Made by a program: the position numbers and the translations under genes
The notes under the pieces: model-generated
Databases searched by the model: none
What the model was told of the DNA's origin: nothing
Seen by the model: the letters and a program-made list of their open reading frames with translations, nothing else
Assembly: GCF_001983935.1 (NCBI RefSeq)
Contig: NZ_CP017641.1
Span: 2,976,001-3,040,000, forward strand
DNA length: 64,000 bases
Direction of reading: 5' to 3'
Origin: Fuerstiella marisgermanici
Lineage (GTDB): Bacteria; Planctomycetota; Planctomycetia; Planctomycetales; Planctomycetaceae
Part shown: positions 34,238 through 42,802 of the stretch, in pieces
Position numbering within the stretch: the first letter of the stretch is position 1
Layout: each line of letters begins with the position of its first letter

Positions 34238-35412
34238 TAACAGCAGTCAGTAGTGCCGCAGCAGTCTGTTCCGGGGAGGAGGTCCAGCTTTGGTTTGCCC
34301 TGTTTTGTGAATTTGGGGTCTCGGCGTTCGCTGCGGCGGCAATCAAAGTTCGCAGCCTGTTCAATTGGGATATCGTCGACCGGGACGATTGGTGTCATCT
34401 GGTCTGCGTAGGGGGCGGACGTGTAGAGTTTGAACGTCTTGTCGCAGACTGCCATACGTTCGCCACGAAACAGTTTGTGGCCATCGTCGTCTGTCACGGT
34501 CTTCCACGGTCCGTTATAAATGACGGCCTGGTGACGATCGAGACACGGGCCTTCTTTGCCCTTCCAGGCTCGCACGGTCAGGCTGCGAAATTCGATACCG
34601 TCGACCACGGCCCACGCTTCCTCCTGGCGATTGACAATTTCCAGACCGTAAAATCCGGCGGCTTCAAAGGCTTCCAGAAATCGGTCCTCGCGGAATGCAC
34701 CGCTGATGCAGCCGCTCCACAGTTCTGCGTTGTTTTGCAAATTGGTCGGCACATCTTCATCGCTGACAATGTCGCTGATGATCGCACGGCCGCCACGTTT
34801 GAGGACTCGGAACACTTCCGCAAACAGCTGGTATCGGTCTTCGTTGCGGACAAGGTTCAGCACGCAATTGGACACAACGGCGTCCATGCTGTCGCTGGCA
34901 ACCAACGGTGACTTTTCACGCAGTTCAGCGGCGGCTTCGTCGGCGGCCAGCCAGTCTGCCGCGGAACTGACAGGATGCTGCTGCAGATGCTGTTCGAACA
35001 ATTCCATGTTCAACTGCAGATCCTGAATGCGTCCCTTGCGAAAATCGGTATTGCGAAATCCGATTCTGGAAGCGACCTCATCCTGATACTGTCGAGCCAG
35101 CTTCAGCATTTGGTCGTTGATGTCCACGCCAACGACGTAACCATCGGGGCCTACCACTTGCGAAGCGATGTAACAAATCTTGCCGCCGCCGGAGCCCAGG
35201 TCCAGCACATGGTCGCCTGGTTTCAGGTACTGAGATGGATCGCCGCAACCGTAGTCGCGTTCGATAATTTCGTCCGGAATGACCTTCAGGTACTTCGCAT
35301 CGTAAGACACGGGACAGCACAAAGCGGGTTCCGCCGCTTCGGCCGCCGCGCCATAGCGATCTCGTACAGCGGCGTCGACGTTTAAAGAATCAGTCGGCTG
35401 AGTGGCTGACAT
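34237..35412 (-). CDS. ArsM-like SAM-dependent methyltransferase
   Basis: 391 residues. AdoMet-binding motif I VLDLGSGGGK follows the ArsM-type lead ERDYGCGDPSQYLKPGD. Motif III is VVSNCVLNLV, as in arsenite methyltransferases. An N-terminal AALCC-like pair (PALCCPVSYD) and a terminal cysteine-rich tail (DCCGTTDCC) add thiols that could bind As(III) or another soft metal; these are seen, the binding is inference. The family methylates arsenite to volatile or less toxic species in the cytoplasm. No arsR or ars transporter lies nearby. Its stop codon is the first base of a family B repeat. Confidence 0.75.
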   Translation of the reverse strand: MSATQPTDSLNVDAAVRDRYGAAAEAAEPALCCPVSYDAKYLKVIPDEIIERDYGCGDPSQYLKPGDHVLDLGSGGGKICYIASQVVGPDGYVVGVDINDQMLKLARQYQDEVASRIGFRNTDFRKGRIQDLQLNMELFEQHLQQHPVSSAADWLAADEAAAELREKSPLVASDSMDAVVSNCVLNLVRNEDRYQLFAEVFRVLKRGGRAIISDIVSDEDVPTNLQNNAELWSGCISGAFREDRFLEAFEAAGFYGLEIVNRQEEAWAVVDGIEFRSLTVRAWKGKEGPCLDRHQAVIYNGPWKTVTDDDGHKLFRGERMAVCDKTFKLYTSAPYADQMTPIVPVDDIPIEQAANFDCRRSERRDPKFTKQGKPKLDLLPGTDCCGTTDCC

Positions 35413-35625
35413 GTGATGTTCGCTTTCTCAGGAAGACAAATATCGCACAAAAAGTGAGCCCCAGGCCGCCGCGCATCGTGGTCGCGCAGAGTTTCTGGTC
35501 GGTGCACTTACTGGCGAATTATAGCGGAATGAAGCGAAGCGTTCGACTGGCGCAGCAAAGGGTTGGATGAACATCGTACCGCTTCTGCAGCGGTCAGCGG
35601 TTTCAACGTCGCTGCAGTTGAGCCG

Positions 35626-36531
35626 CTAAATGCCCTTCAGAGTTGCAGCACCGTCTGTGGCCGTGTTGGGCGGTGCTCCGGCGGGTGCCGCTACGGTGAT
35701 GTTTTCGCCGATGCCGATCTTTTCTGGTGCTGCCTGATACAGACTCATCGCTTCCGGCAAGAGGTCTCGCAGTGCGGCCGAACGGCGGGCGTCAGACGGG
35801 TGAGTGGACATAAATTCCATAGGTGCGGCACCGTCTTTTTCGCCAGCAAAACGTTCCCAGAACTTCGGACCTTCAGACGGATCGTAGCCCGCTTTGGCCA
35901 TCAGCATGATGCCAATGTGATCGGCTTCCAGTTCGTGCTTGCGGCTGTACGGCAGAATGGCACCGTATTGAGCTCCCGCGCCATAGGCGGTGAGAACGAT
36001 TTGTTGAGTGTTGTCGCTTTGTTCACGCATGATGTACTGCAGCGCTTCTTTCGCTTTGTTTTCCGCCGTCTGCAGCGACATGCGTTCGCCACCGTGCCGT
36101 GCGATGGCGTGACCGATTTCGTGCGACATCACGACGGCCAGTCCGGCTTCGGTCTGGCAGATTGGCAAAATACCGGTGTAGACAGCCACCTTGCCGCCGG
36201 GCAGACAGAAGGCATTTTGCGTCGGCGATTCGATCACGTTGAATTCCCATTCGAAATCCGGTCGATCAGCGACGGCCGCGATTCGTTGCCCCACGCGCTG
36301 CACCATTTCGATGAGGGCTTTGTCGCTGGTGACGGGCTCTTCTTTCAGGACTTCCTGATAGGCCGTCAGCCCCATCGCGTTTTCTTTTTCTTCCGACATG
36401 ACCAGCAATTGACGCCGTCCGGTGACAGGAGCCGTCTGGCATCCCATCGCCAGCAGCATGCCTGCAACAATCGTGGTCAGCCAGCAGCACAACAGGATGT
36501 TTACCAGAGGCTGGTGCAGAGTAATTTTCAT
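35626..36531 (-). CDS. M48-family metallopeptidase lipoprotein (LoiP/BepA-like)
   Basis: 301 residues. A lipobox LLAMGC places Cys31 as the lipidated residue, so it is probably attached to a membrane facing the periplasm. The zinc motif HEIGH occurs near residue 137 (VVMSHEIGHAIARHGGERM) with a downstream Glu in HELEADHIG as third ligand. Family members perform quality control of outer-membrane proteins. The opening QTAPVTGRRQLLVMS matches M48 lipoproteins of the Oma1/LoiP type. Single-gene unit by spacing; nothing regulatory is evident upstream. Confidence 0.9.
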   Translation of the reverse strand: MKITLHQPLVNILLCCWLTTIVAGMLLAMGCQTAPVTGRRQLLVMSEEKENAMGLTAYQEVLKEEPVTSDKALIEMVQRVGQRIAAVADRPDFEWEFNVIESPTQNAFCLPGGKVAVYTGILPICQTEAGLAVVMSHEIGHAIARHGGERMSLQTAENKAKEALQYIMREQSDNTQQIVLTAYGAGAQYGAILPYSRKHELEADHIGIMLMAKAGYDPSEGPKFWERFAGEKDGAAPMEFMSTHPSDARRSAALRDLLPEAMSLYQAAPEKIGIGENITVAAPAGAPPNTATDGAATLKGI

Positions 36532-36864
36532 GACATCCGCTCAACATTGACCGAAAAACAGGGCGCAGCCGGTGCGCACCGGGACCATTCGATCCACAGG
36601 CTAGACGAAACCCAATATTTGCCTCAACACCGTTTTCGTCACGTACCGCGGCCGCTGCAATTGCCGTCGGCAGGCTTGTTGACGAACCAGCGAACATTGC
36701 CGATCGGAATAATCGGAAGATGCGGCACGACAATTCCGGGGGAAAATGCTCACCCTCGGGAAGCAATGGCACCAGTGCGTAAATGCTGACCTATCTTTTG
36801 GTTGAATTGCATAGGGTTGCCCGTCGGCAAAACCCACGTGCTGTCATTCCGTAGAGGTCCTGCC
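36532..36864. other. Divergent intergenic region of 333 bp
   Basis: Separates the leftward M48 gene and the rightward PilZ-like gene. It contains the palindrome CCGGTGCGCACCGG (36569-36582), about 40 bases upstream of the M48 start, similar to the family B hairpin but without the remainder of that repeat. No RNA gene or supported ORF is seen. Confidence 0.4.
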
Positions 36865-37377
36865 ATGCTCAATCGCATTTGTAACGTCTTCACAGGTCGA
36901 GACTCGCGCCGCCAGGCTCGTTTAGCGATGGCGCGCATCATGACGCGCTTCGATCTGGTGCGCCTCAGCTTTAACGAAGGCATCCGCGAAGAACGGCGCC
37001 AGCGGGATGAGCATCATGTGGCCTTGGGCGTTTGGCTGTTTCCTTGTGAAGCCAGGCAGCCGACAGTCGATGTGGATATGTCCAGCGGCATGCCAGCCGT
37101 CACCAGCGACCTTCGCGCCGAAGGGTTTGGTGTAATGGTTCCGACTCGACTGACTCACGGAGCCTACCTTGTGGCCGCACCGGAAGAAGAAGGCCATTGG
37201 CGATACTTCCGCTGCACCGTTTGCCACAACACAGCTCAGCCCGGCGGTTGGTACCAACTGGGAATGCACGTCAACAACATGGCTGAACTGACAACTGGCC
37301 AGCGCACTGCCTTCCGTGAATACCTGGAAAGCGTCACCGGCGTGGTCCACGCCAAAGAGCCTGTTGAAGCTAACTGA
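36865..37377 (+). CDS. PilZ-like domain protein, tentative
   Basis: 170 residues from ATG 36865, preceded by AGAGG about eight bases upstream. An Arg-rich helix (IREERRQRDEHHVALGVWL) precedes a beta-barrel-like region with SDLRAEGFGVMVP and a C-terminal WYQLGMHV. The spacing recalls PilZ (RxxxR then D/NxSxxG), but the Ser is replaced by Arg, so cyclic-di-GMP binding is uncertain. Two Cys in FRCTVCHN could bind a metal. No membrane segment. It faces the divergent M48 gene and converges on the FMN-dependent enzyme gene. Confidence 0.5.
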   Translation: MLNRICNVFTGRDSRRQARLAMARIMTRFDLVRLSFNEGIREERRQRDEHHVALGVWLFPCEARQPTVDVDMSSGMPAVTSDLRAEGFGVMVPTRLTHGAYLVAAPEEEGHWRYFRCTVCHNTAQPGGWYQLGMHVNNMAELTTGQRTAFREYLESVTGVVHAKEPVEAN

Positions 37378-37405
37378 CGCGTGATGAAGAACCGCTGAAG
37401 CGCGA

Positions 37406-38956
37406 TCACGCCGTCGTGGTTTCGGCTGCTTCCGTAATCTTCATCAGTGTGGCTGTTTGAGCCATCTGACTTTCCGATGGCAATCCCCAGGCCGCGTTGT
37501 CGCCGATCCTGAAGACATCGCGCGCCACCTGAGTGTTGAAGCGGTCGTCCAGAATTTCGCACTGATCCGGCGTCAGGAATCCCGGGTGAGCATGGCCGCA
37601 GACGTGAGCCAGTTGAAGCAACTCTTTGCGCAACGTCGCGACATAGTTGGCAAGGCGAGCCCCCTTGTCGGTTGGGTCCAGCCCTCGCATCAGCCAGCGG
37701 TTTTGAGTGGCGACTCCGGTGGGACAGTGACCGGTGTGGCAGCGTTGAGCCTGGATGCAGCCGATGGCCAGCATGGCTTCGCGAGCCACATGAATCATGT
37801 CGCAGCCCAGCGAAAACGCGAGCGCCGCTTCTTCCGGAAACCCCAACCGCCCCGCTCCGACAAACAACACGCCGTGATGCAGGTCTCGCTGAATGAACTC
37901 CCGGTAGACTCGAACAAACGCCAGCTTAAACGGCATTGCGACGTGGTCTGAAAAAACCAGCGGTGCAGCGCCGGTGCCGCCTTCGCCGCCGTCAACCGCG
38001 ATATAATCCACGCCGCGATTTGTGGACTGCATCTGCTCTGCCAGTTCTGACCAGAAACCCTGATCACCAATCGCCGACTTGATCCCAATGGGAACGCCGG
38101 TTTCGTCGGCAAGCATTTCTACGAAATCCAGCATCGAATCCACGTCTCGAAACGCCGAATGACTGGACGGACTGATACAGTCTCGCCCCATCGGGATGCC
38201 TCGAATCGCCGCGATTTCCGGCGTGATTTTGGCAGCCGGAAGCAATCCTCCCATCCCAGGCTTGGCTCCCTGAGACAGTTTGATTTCCACCGCCTTCACG
38301 CGATTCCGGCTGACGTTGTCTTTGAACTTCTGCAGATCAAAGCGGCCGAAGTCGTCGCGACAACCAAAGTAGCCGGTGCCGATCTGCCAGATTAATTCGC
38401 CGTCATGATTGTGGTGCTTCGCAATCGCGCCCTCGCCCGTGTTGTGCAGGCAGCGAGCCAAAGCACAGCCGCGATTGATGGCTTCCACCGCTGCGCCGCT
38501 TAATGAACCGTAGCTCATGCCGGAAACGTTGATGACGGAATCCGGCCGAAACGCGTGCTTCCTCCCTCGAGCCGCTCCCAACACTTTTGCGCAGGGGACG
38601 GTGTGGTTTTCGTCGTAGCCGGGTTGGCCTTTGCGAATTTCGGGCAGAGGAAACGTCGACTGTTTAATGATCAAATAGTTCGGCGATGATTCCAGGTCGT
38701 TGTCGGTGCCGAAGCCAAAATAGTTGTTCTGCTTTTTGGCGGATGCGTACACCCACGTCCGTTGATCGCGAGTGAATGGGCGTTCTTCGTCGTTGTTAGT
38801 GACGATGTACTGCCGCAGCTCAGGCCCCACCATTTCCAGTAGGTAACGAAAGTGCCCGATCACCGGGAAGTTGCGCAGGATCGCATGCTTCGTCTGAATC
38901 ACGTCATACAACGTGATCAACAACAATAAGCCAACCACAACCCAGACAATAGGCAT
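37406..38956 (-). CDS. FMN-binding glutamate-synthase-family protein
   Basis: 516 residues from ATG 38956, with an N-terminal membrane anchor MPIVWVVVGLLLLITLYDVI. The glutamate-synthase FMN barrel follows: GMSYGSLSGAAVEAINRG, KLSQGAKPGMGGLLP, VDGGEGGTGAAP and an iron-sulfur-type CHTGHCPTGVATQ. The amidotransferase domain of GltB is absent, as in the stand-alone membrane-associated branch, so the physiological reaction is unknown; electron transfer to an unknown oxidoreduction is likely. It follows the SGNH gene with the family C repeat between them. Confidence 0.85.
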   Translation of the reverse strand: MPIVWVVVGLLLLITLYDVIQTKHAILRNFPVIGHFRYLLEMVGPELRQYIVTNNDEERPFTRDQRTWVYASAKKQNNYFGFGTDNDLESSPNYLIIKQSTFPLPEIRKGQPGYDENHTVPCAKVLGAARGRKHAFRPDSVINVSGMSYGSLSGAAVEAINRGCALARCLHNTGEGAIAKHHNHDGELIWQIGTGYFGCRDDFGRFDLQKFKDNVSRNRVKAVEIKLSQGAKPGMGGLLPAAKITPEIAAIRGIPMGRDCISPSSHSAFRDVDSMLDFVEMLADETGVPIGIKSAIGDQGFWSELAEQMQSTNRGVDYIAVDGGEGGTGAAPLVFSDHVAMPFKLAFVRVYREFIQRDLHHGVLFVGAGRLGFPEEAALAFSLGCDMIHVAREAMLAIGCIQAQRCHTGHCPTGVATQNRWLMRGLDPTDKGARLANYVATLRKELLQLAHVCGHAHPGFLTPDQCEILDDRFNTQVARDVFRIGDNAAWGLPSESQMAQTATLMKITEAAETTTA

Positions 38957-38990
38957 GCTGTTATTCCAAAGTTTTGCGGACCTCGAAGGC

Positions 38991-39138
38991 GAACCACGGA
39001 TGAACACAGATTCACACGGATGAATGCACTACGTCATGGACTCCAAACTGATTCACGTACGAATGGGGCCAATGTGACGAAACGAATTCTGTGGAACACT
39101 CCCAAATCCGTGCGCATTCGTGTCCATGTGTGGTTCAA
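38991..39138. repeat. Family C inverted repeat
   Basis: Left arm GAACCACGGATGAACACAGA... (38991-39029) and right arm AATCCGTGCGCATTCGTGTC...GGTTCAA (39105-39138) are imperfect inverted copies of a motif GAACCACNNATGNACAC. They enclose about 75 bp. The right arm ends six bases before the stop codon position (39145) of the SGNH gene, that is, it lies just after that gene on the minus strand. Confidence 0.55.
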
Positions 39139-39144
39139 TTTTTG

Positions 39145-40251
39145 TCACGACGCAATCGCCTTCTTTAACACAGGTTCCAGCACCTGTGCGTGGTTGTAGA
39201 AACCGAGGTCTGACGGGTGCGAACCATCTGTTGTGTCATCACGATCCTGGTTCAGCAGCAAATCGCCGTCGACGTACGACAAATTACCAACGCCTGCATC
39301 CAACAGCTTTTGGTATTCCGCTTTAAAGGCCGCTCGGCTTGTGTCGTTGCGCTTTTGACTGGATGGCTTGATCCATGAATACGAATAGGTCCGATCCTCC
39401 ACCAGCACGATCGGCACGTCTGGATGAGCGGCTCGTAGCTGCTTCACGATCGGCACGGTGCGAGCCGTAACTTCCTTCGCGACCATGTTCGGCAGGCAGT
39501 CCAGCACGTATACGGCCGGATCGATTTCGACCAGAAACTGCCCCACTTCCTTTTCCAATTTGCCGTTACCGGAGAAGCCGAGGTTAATGGTTGGTCGATC
39601 CAGCCGTCGCCCCAAAATTGCAGGGTGAGGCATGCCTGGCCGAGAAGCGCAGGCTCCATGAGTGATCGACGTGCCGTAAAACACAATCGGTTTCTCTTTG
39701 CGCGGCGCGATCGGTTCGAACTTGTGATCAGTCGGGACGCCGATCTTCAGAAATTCCGTGCCGTTGTACAACGGTAAGTAAACGGCGTAGTCTCGCAAGC
39801 CGGGTCGCAGTCCGTTCACCAGAGACACGTTCATTTCCTGAGCATTCGGGCGCACGACGGCCACCCACTTCCAGGTTCCATCGTCGTCGCGAGCGTACAA
39901 GTCGAGACCACTGACGCCGGTTGCCGGCATGTGAGCCATCGCCAGGTTGCGGAATGTCACTTTGTAGTGAGCGTGGATTTCCGTCGCGTCTGTACGAAAC
40001 TGGACCATCATTCCAGACGAATGACGACTCAGCCCCCACACGGCGTCGCGAACGACGCCCTTCGCTCGACCAGGCAAGCGGTCGAAGTACTTCTCGGTGT
40101 CGTTGAAAGCTCGCCCTTCCACCCCCCATTCCTGAACGTCGTGCCACTTGATTTCCGGCTTTTCCTGAAAAGCGAACGCGGGCAAGCCTGTTGCAGCCAA
40201 ACCGGCAGCAGAAGTTCCAAGGAAGGTTCGTCGGGAAAGTGAGGTGGGCAT
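39145..40251 (-). CDS. Secreted SGNH/GDSL-type hydrolase
   Basis: 368 residues. The N-terminus carries a twin-arginine signal SRRTFLGTSAAGLAATG, so export in folded form is likely. An N-terminal beta-sandwich (about 40-170) is followed by the SGNH domain: nucleophile in FYGTSITHG near residue 190, block II around NLGFSGNG, and the catalytic Asp-His in DGSHPSDLGF near residue 347. Members are esterases acting on acylated polysaccharides. The arrangement with an N-terminal jelly-roll domain is common in planctomycetes. Confidence 0.85.
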   Translation of the reverse strand: MPTSLSRRTFLGTSAAGLAATGLPAFAFQEKPEIKWHDVQEWGVEGRAFNDTEKYFDRLPGRAKGVVRDAVWGLSRHSSGMMVQFRTDATEIHAHYKVTFRNLAMAHMPATGVSGLDLYARDDDGTWKWVAVVRPNAQEMNVSLVNGLRPGLRDYAVYLPLYNGTEFLKIGVPTDHKFEPIAPRKEKPIVFYGTSITHGACASRPGMPHPAILGRRLDRPTINLGFSGNGKLEKEVGQFLVEIDPAVYVLDCLPNMVAKEVTARTVPIVKQLRAAHPDVPIVLVEDRTYSYSWIKPSSQKRNDTSRAAFKAEYQKLLDAGVGNLSYVDGDLLLNQDRDDTTDGSHPSDLGFYNHAQVLEPVLKKAIAS

Positions 40252-40470
40252 TAACGTGGCTCCGTTGTAGGTGTGAAGAAGCGTTTGAGGTGGGCGACTG
40301 TGTTCAGAAACAATAGCAGAGACACTGGCAAAGTGAAAAGCGAACGCGTCTGCAAGTGCGGCGCGTCTCGGTGATTTGGAGGTACTCGATTTCGCCAGAA
40401 ATCCTAAGCCGCGATCGAATCGCAGGAACTTCGGTGAGTCTCACCACAAGGCGCCGCTGAATGAAATGAG

Positions 40471-41493
40471 TCACGCGCGATCAAATGGGAAGGGAATCAC
40501 GTCGGCGATGCTGTCGGCACCGGTGAGACACATCAGCAAGCGGTCGAAACCGAGCGCAACGCCGGAACATTTCGGCAGGCCGGATTGCATAGCAGCTTTC
40601 ATCCTCGCCGCGCCGGGCAATGCAGCAGTGGCGTGAGCCTGCCTTGCGGTATTCTGAGCCGCCTCACGGCGCTGTAGTTCGTCTGGATCGACTAGTTCCT
40701 GGTAGCCGTTGCACAGTTCGATGCCGTTACTGTACAGCTCAAAGCGACACGCCGTGCGCGCGTCGTGTGGATTCTGTTCGGCCAGAGCGGCCTGTGAAAT
40801 CGGATAGTCGTACAGGAATTCCGGTTGCTCAACGCCAAGCTTCGGTTCGACGCATTCAGCAAGTAGCAGATTCAACAGATCATCGCGATCGTTGGACAAT
40901 GGACTGTTGTGAAGCCCGTCCAGTTGATCTGCAACAAGTCTCTGCAGATCGCCAAGTGATGCGTCCAACACGCTTTCACCAATTGCAGTATGAAACGCCT
41001 GGTCGTAGGTCGTCTGTTTGAAGCGTTGGGACATTGCCGTGCTGTTGGGCAATCGTAGCGAGGTCAAACTTTCCAGCAGCCAATGCACAAGTGCTTCTGT
41101 CAGTTCCATCTGATCCCGATACGTTGTGCCGACGCCGTACCATTCCACAATCGTAAATTCGGGATTGTGACGCTGTCCGACTTCGCCAAGTCGAAACGAA
41201 CGAGTGATCTGGAAGATGGATCCGCTACCTGCGGCCAGCAAGCGTTTCATGCCGGCTTCCGGACTGGTCTGCAGGTACATGGGTTCTGCGTCGTCGTCCG
41301 CGTTGACGGTGAATGGTTCCAGGTGAGCGTCCACGACCACGTCGTGTGACAGCAGCGGCGTTTCGACTTCGGTGTAGCCATAATGTGCGAAAAACCGCCG
41401 CACCTCGCTTAGCATGCGAGCTCGCAGTTTCAGCATGTCCACAGAACACGTGGGCCGCCACGGTTGCGATTCGTGAGGAAACTCGCCAGTCAT
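40471..41493 (-). CDS. epmA: EF-P lysine aminoacylase EpmA (GenX/PoxA)
   Basis: 340 residues, the class II lysyl-tRNA-synthetase catalytic core without the anticodon-binding domain, as in E. coli EpmA (about 325). Motif 2 appears as FQITRSFRLGEVGQRHNPEF, motif 3 near GVALGFDRLLMCLTG. The enzyme ligates (R)-beta-lysine to EF-P. It is not next to efp or epmB (about 18 kb away), but all three are in this window. Its ATG (41493-41491) overlaps the aminotransferase stop as ATGA, so it is translated as the second gene of that pair. The leader before LKLRARMLSEVRRFFAHYGY is short. Confidence 0.93.
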   Translation of the reverse strand: MTGEFPHESQPWRPTCSVDMLKLRARMLSEVRRFFAHYGYTEVETPLLSHDVVVDAHLEPFTVNADDDAEPMYLQTSPEAGMKRLLAAGSGSIFQITRSFRLGEVGQRHNPEFTIVEWYGVGTTYRDQMELTEALVHWLLESLTSLRLPNSTAMSQRFKQTTYDQAFHTAIGESVLDASLGDLQRLVADQLDGLHNSPLSNDRDDLLNLLLAECVEPKLGVEQPEFLYDYPISQAALAEQNPHDARTACRFELYSNGIELCNGYQELVDPDELQRREAAQNTARQAHATAALPGAARMKAAMQSGLPKCSGVALGFDRLLMCLTGADSIADVIPFPFDRA

Positions 41494-42797
41494 TTTGAAT
41501 CGATGACTGCCCTCACGGCAGAAGCCAAACGCCGCATCCCTTCACGAATGCCGGCGGCGGCGAGAACTCCGTAGCTAAGTCGCATTTGGTGGCGAGGACG
41601 GTCTTCCCATCCGGACGGATAGCACAGTTCGCCCGGGACATACATGACCTTATCGACCTCTGTCGCGCGAGCGAACAACGGGCTGTCGAAGCCGGTGGGA
41701 ATGTGTTCTGGCAGCGACATCCAAACGTATAAACCGCCAGCGGGCGTTCGCCATGTGACGCCGTCGATGCCTGAAAAGAATTCTTCCGCCGCCGCGACCA
41801 TTGCGTCTCGCTTGGCACGGTAGCTGGTTCGCAGCCCGGCCAGATGGTCCCAGTACTCGCCCGTGCGAAGCACTTCGGCCACGATATTTTGACTCAAGTG
41901 TCCGCTGCCGAAGTCCTGATTTCCCTTCAGGTCAGAAATTGGTTTCACCAGTTCGGGCGGCAAGACGCTTAGACCGACTCGCAGACCCGGCGAAAAACTT
42001 TTTGAGAACGTTTGAGACAGCACGACGTGTTGCTGGTCGCCGGAATCATATCCCGTGTCGAATGACCAGATGCTGGGAAGTTCTTCCCCGTCGTAATGGA
42101 GTTCTCGATAGGCCGCGTCTTCCAGCAAATAGATCGGGTGATCCTGTGACCAGCGTTTGGTGACCTCCAACAACTTCGGCCGGCGATCGTTGCTCACAGA
42201 GATGCCAGCCGGGTTGTCGTGATAACTGACCACGTAAACCAGCTTCACTTTGTGCAACTGGCCCAGTTCGTCGATACGACGCAGCTCGGCATCCAAAGCG
42301 TCCGGACACATACCGTTGTCGTCGGTCTTGACCGGAATGACCTGAGCACCAACACCGTCCAGCACGCCGAGATACACAAAGTAAGTCGGCGCGGCAACGA
42401 GGCAGATATCACCTTCATTGAAGATCGCTTCTGTCAGCAGCGCCAGCAACTGCTGCGAGCCCGTTGTGAGCATGATCTGATCGAGCGGCACGTTGTGGAC
42501 TCGATCTTCATCGCCTTCCAGCCGCGCGAGGTAATCACGGAAGACCGCGCGCACGCGATCGGATCCGCCCGTGGTGCCGTATTGCAGAGCAAGTTTTCCG
42601 GTTTCGGAATCGGACAGCAGGCGGCTGGCAGTCTTGTCCACCAGTGCCGTTGGCAGAGTTTCGGGATCGACGAATCCGGCCGCCAACGATAGACAATCGG
42701 CGTTTTCGATGCCCTGTTGCATCAGATAGCCGATTGCCTGCCCGTCGGCTCGTTGCGCGCTGACAGAAGGAGTGAACGCTGAGGCTGTTGTGGACAT
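41490..42797 (-). CDS. PLP-dependent aminotransferase, fold type I (2-aminoadipate/LysN-like)
   Basis: 435 residues from ATG 42797 (a GTG at 42803 overlaps the DUF1080 stop). The PLP lysine is in SQTFSKSFSPGLRVG, the phosphate-binding Arg follows, and DEN-like aspartate is in YLLEDAAYRELHYDG. N-terminal ISLAAGFVDPETLP-type sequence (CLSLAAGFVDPETLP) matches stand-alone aminotransferases related to MocR and LysN. No DNA-binding domain is attached. Substrate could be a branched, aromatic or 2-aminoadipate amino acid. Overlap with epmA suggests lysine-related metabolism, which is inference. Confidence 0.82.
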   Translation of the reverse strand: MSTTASAFTPSVSAQRADGQAIGYLMQQGIENADCLSLAAGFVDPETLPTALVDKTASRLLSDSETGKLALQYGTTGGSDRVRAVFRDYLARLEGDEDRVHNVPLDQIMLTTGSQQLLALLTEAIFNEGDICLVAAPTYFVYLGVLDGVGAQVIPVKTDDNGMCPDALDAELRRIDELGQLHKVKLVYVVSYHDNPAGISVSNDRRPKLLEVTKRWSQDHPIYLLEDAAYRELHYDGEELPSIWSFDTGYDSGDQQHVVLSQTFSKSFSPGLRVGLSVLPPELVKPISDLKGNQDFGSGHLSQNIVAEVLRTGEYWDHLAGLRTSYRAKRDAMVAAAEEFFSGIDGVTWRTPAGGLYVWMSLPEHIPTGFDSPLFARATEVDKVMYVPGELCYPSGWEDRPRHQMRLSYGVLAAAGIREGMRRLASAVRAVIDSK

Positions 42798-42802
42798 GTT
42801 CA

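Noticed and set aside
33979-34911. 310-residue plus-strand ORF antisense to the ArsM-like gene
   Set aside because: Its first part is repeat-derived and the rest mirrors the methyltransferase gene on the other strand.
36569-36582. Palindrome CCGGTGCGCACCGG as another family B copy
   Set aside because: Only the hairpin resembles the family; the following GGGCGGTTGGCG part is missing and it lies upstream of a gene rather than behind one.
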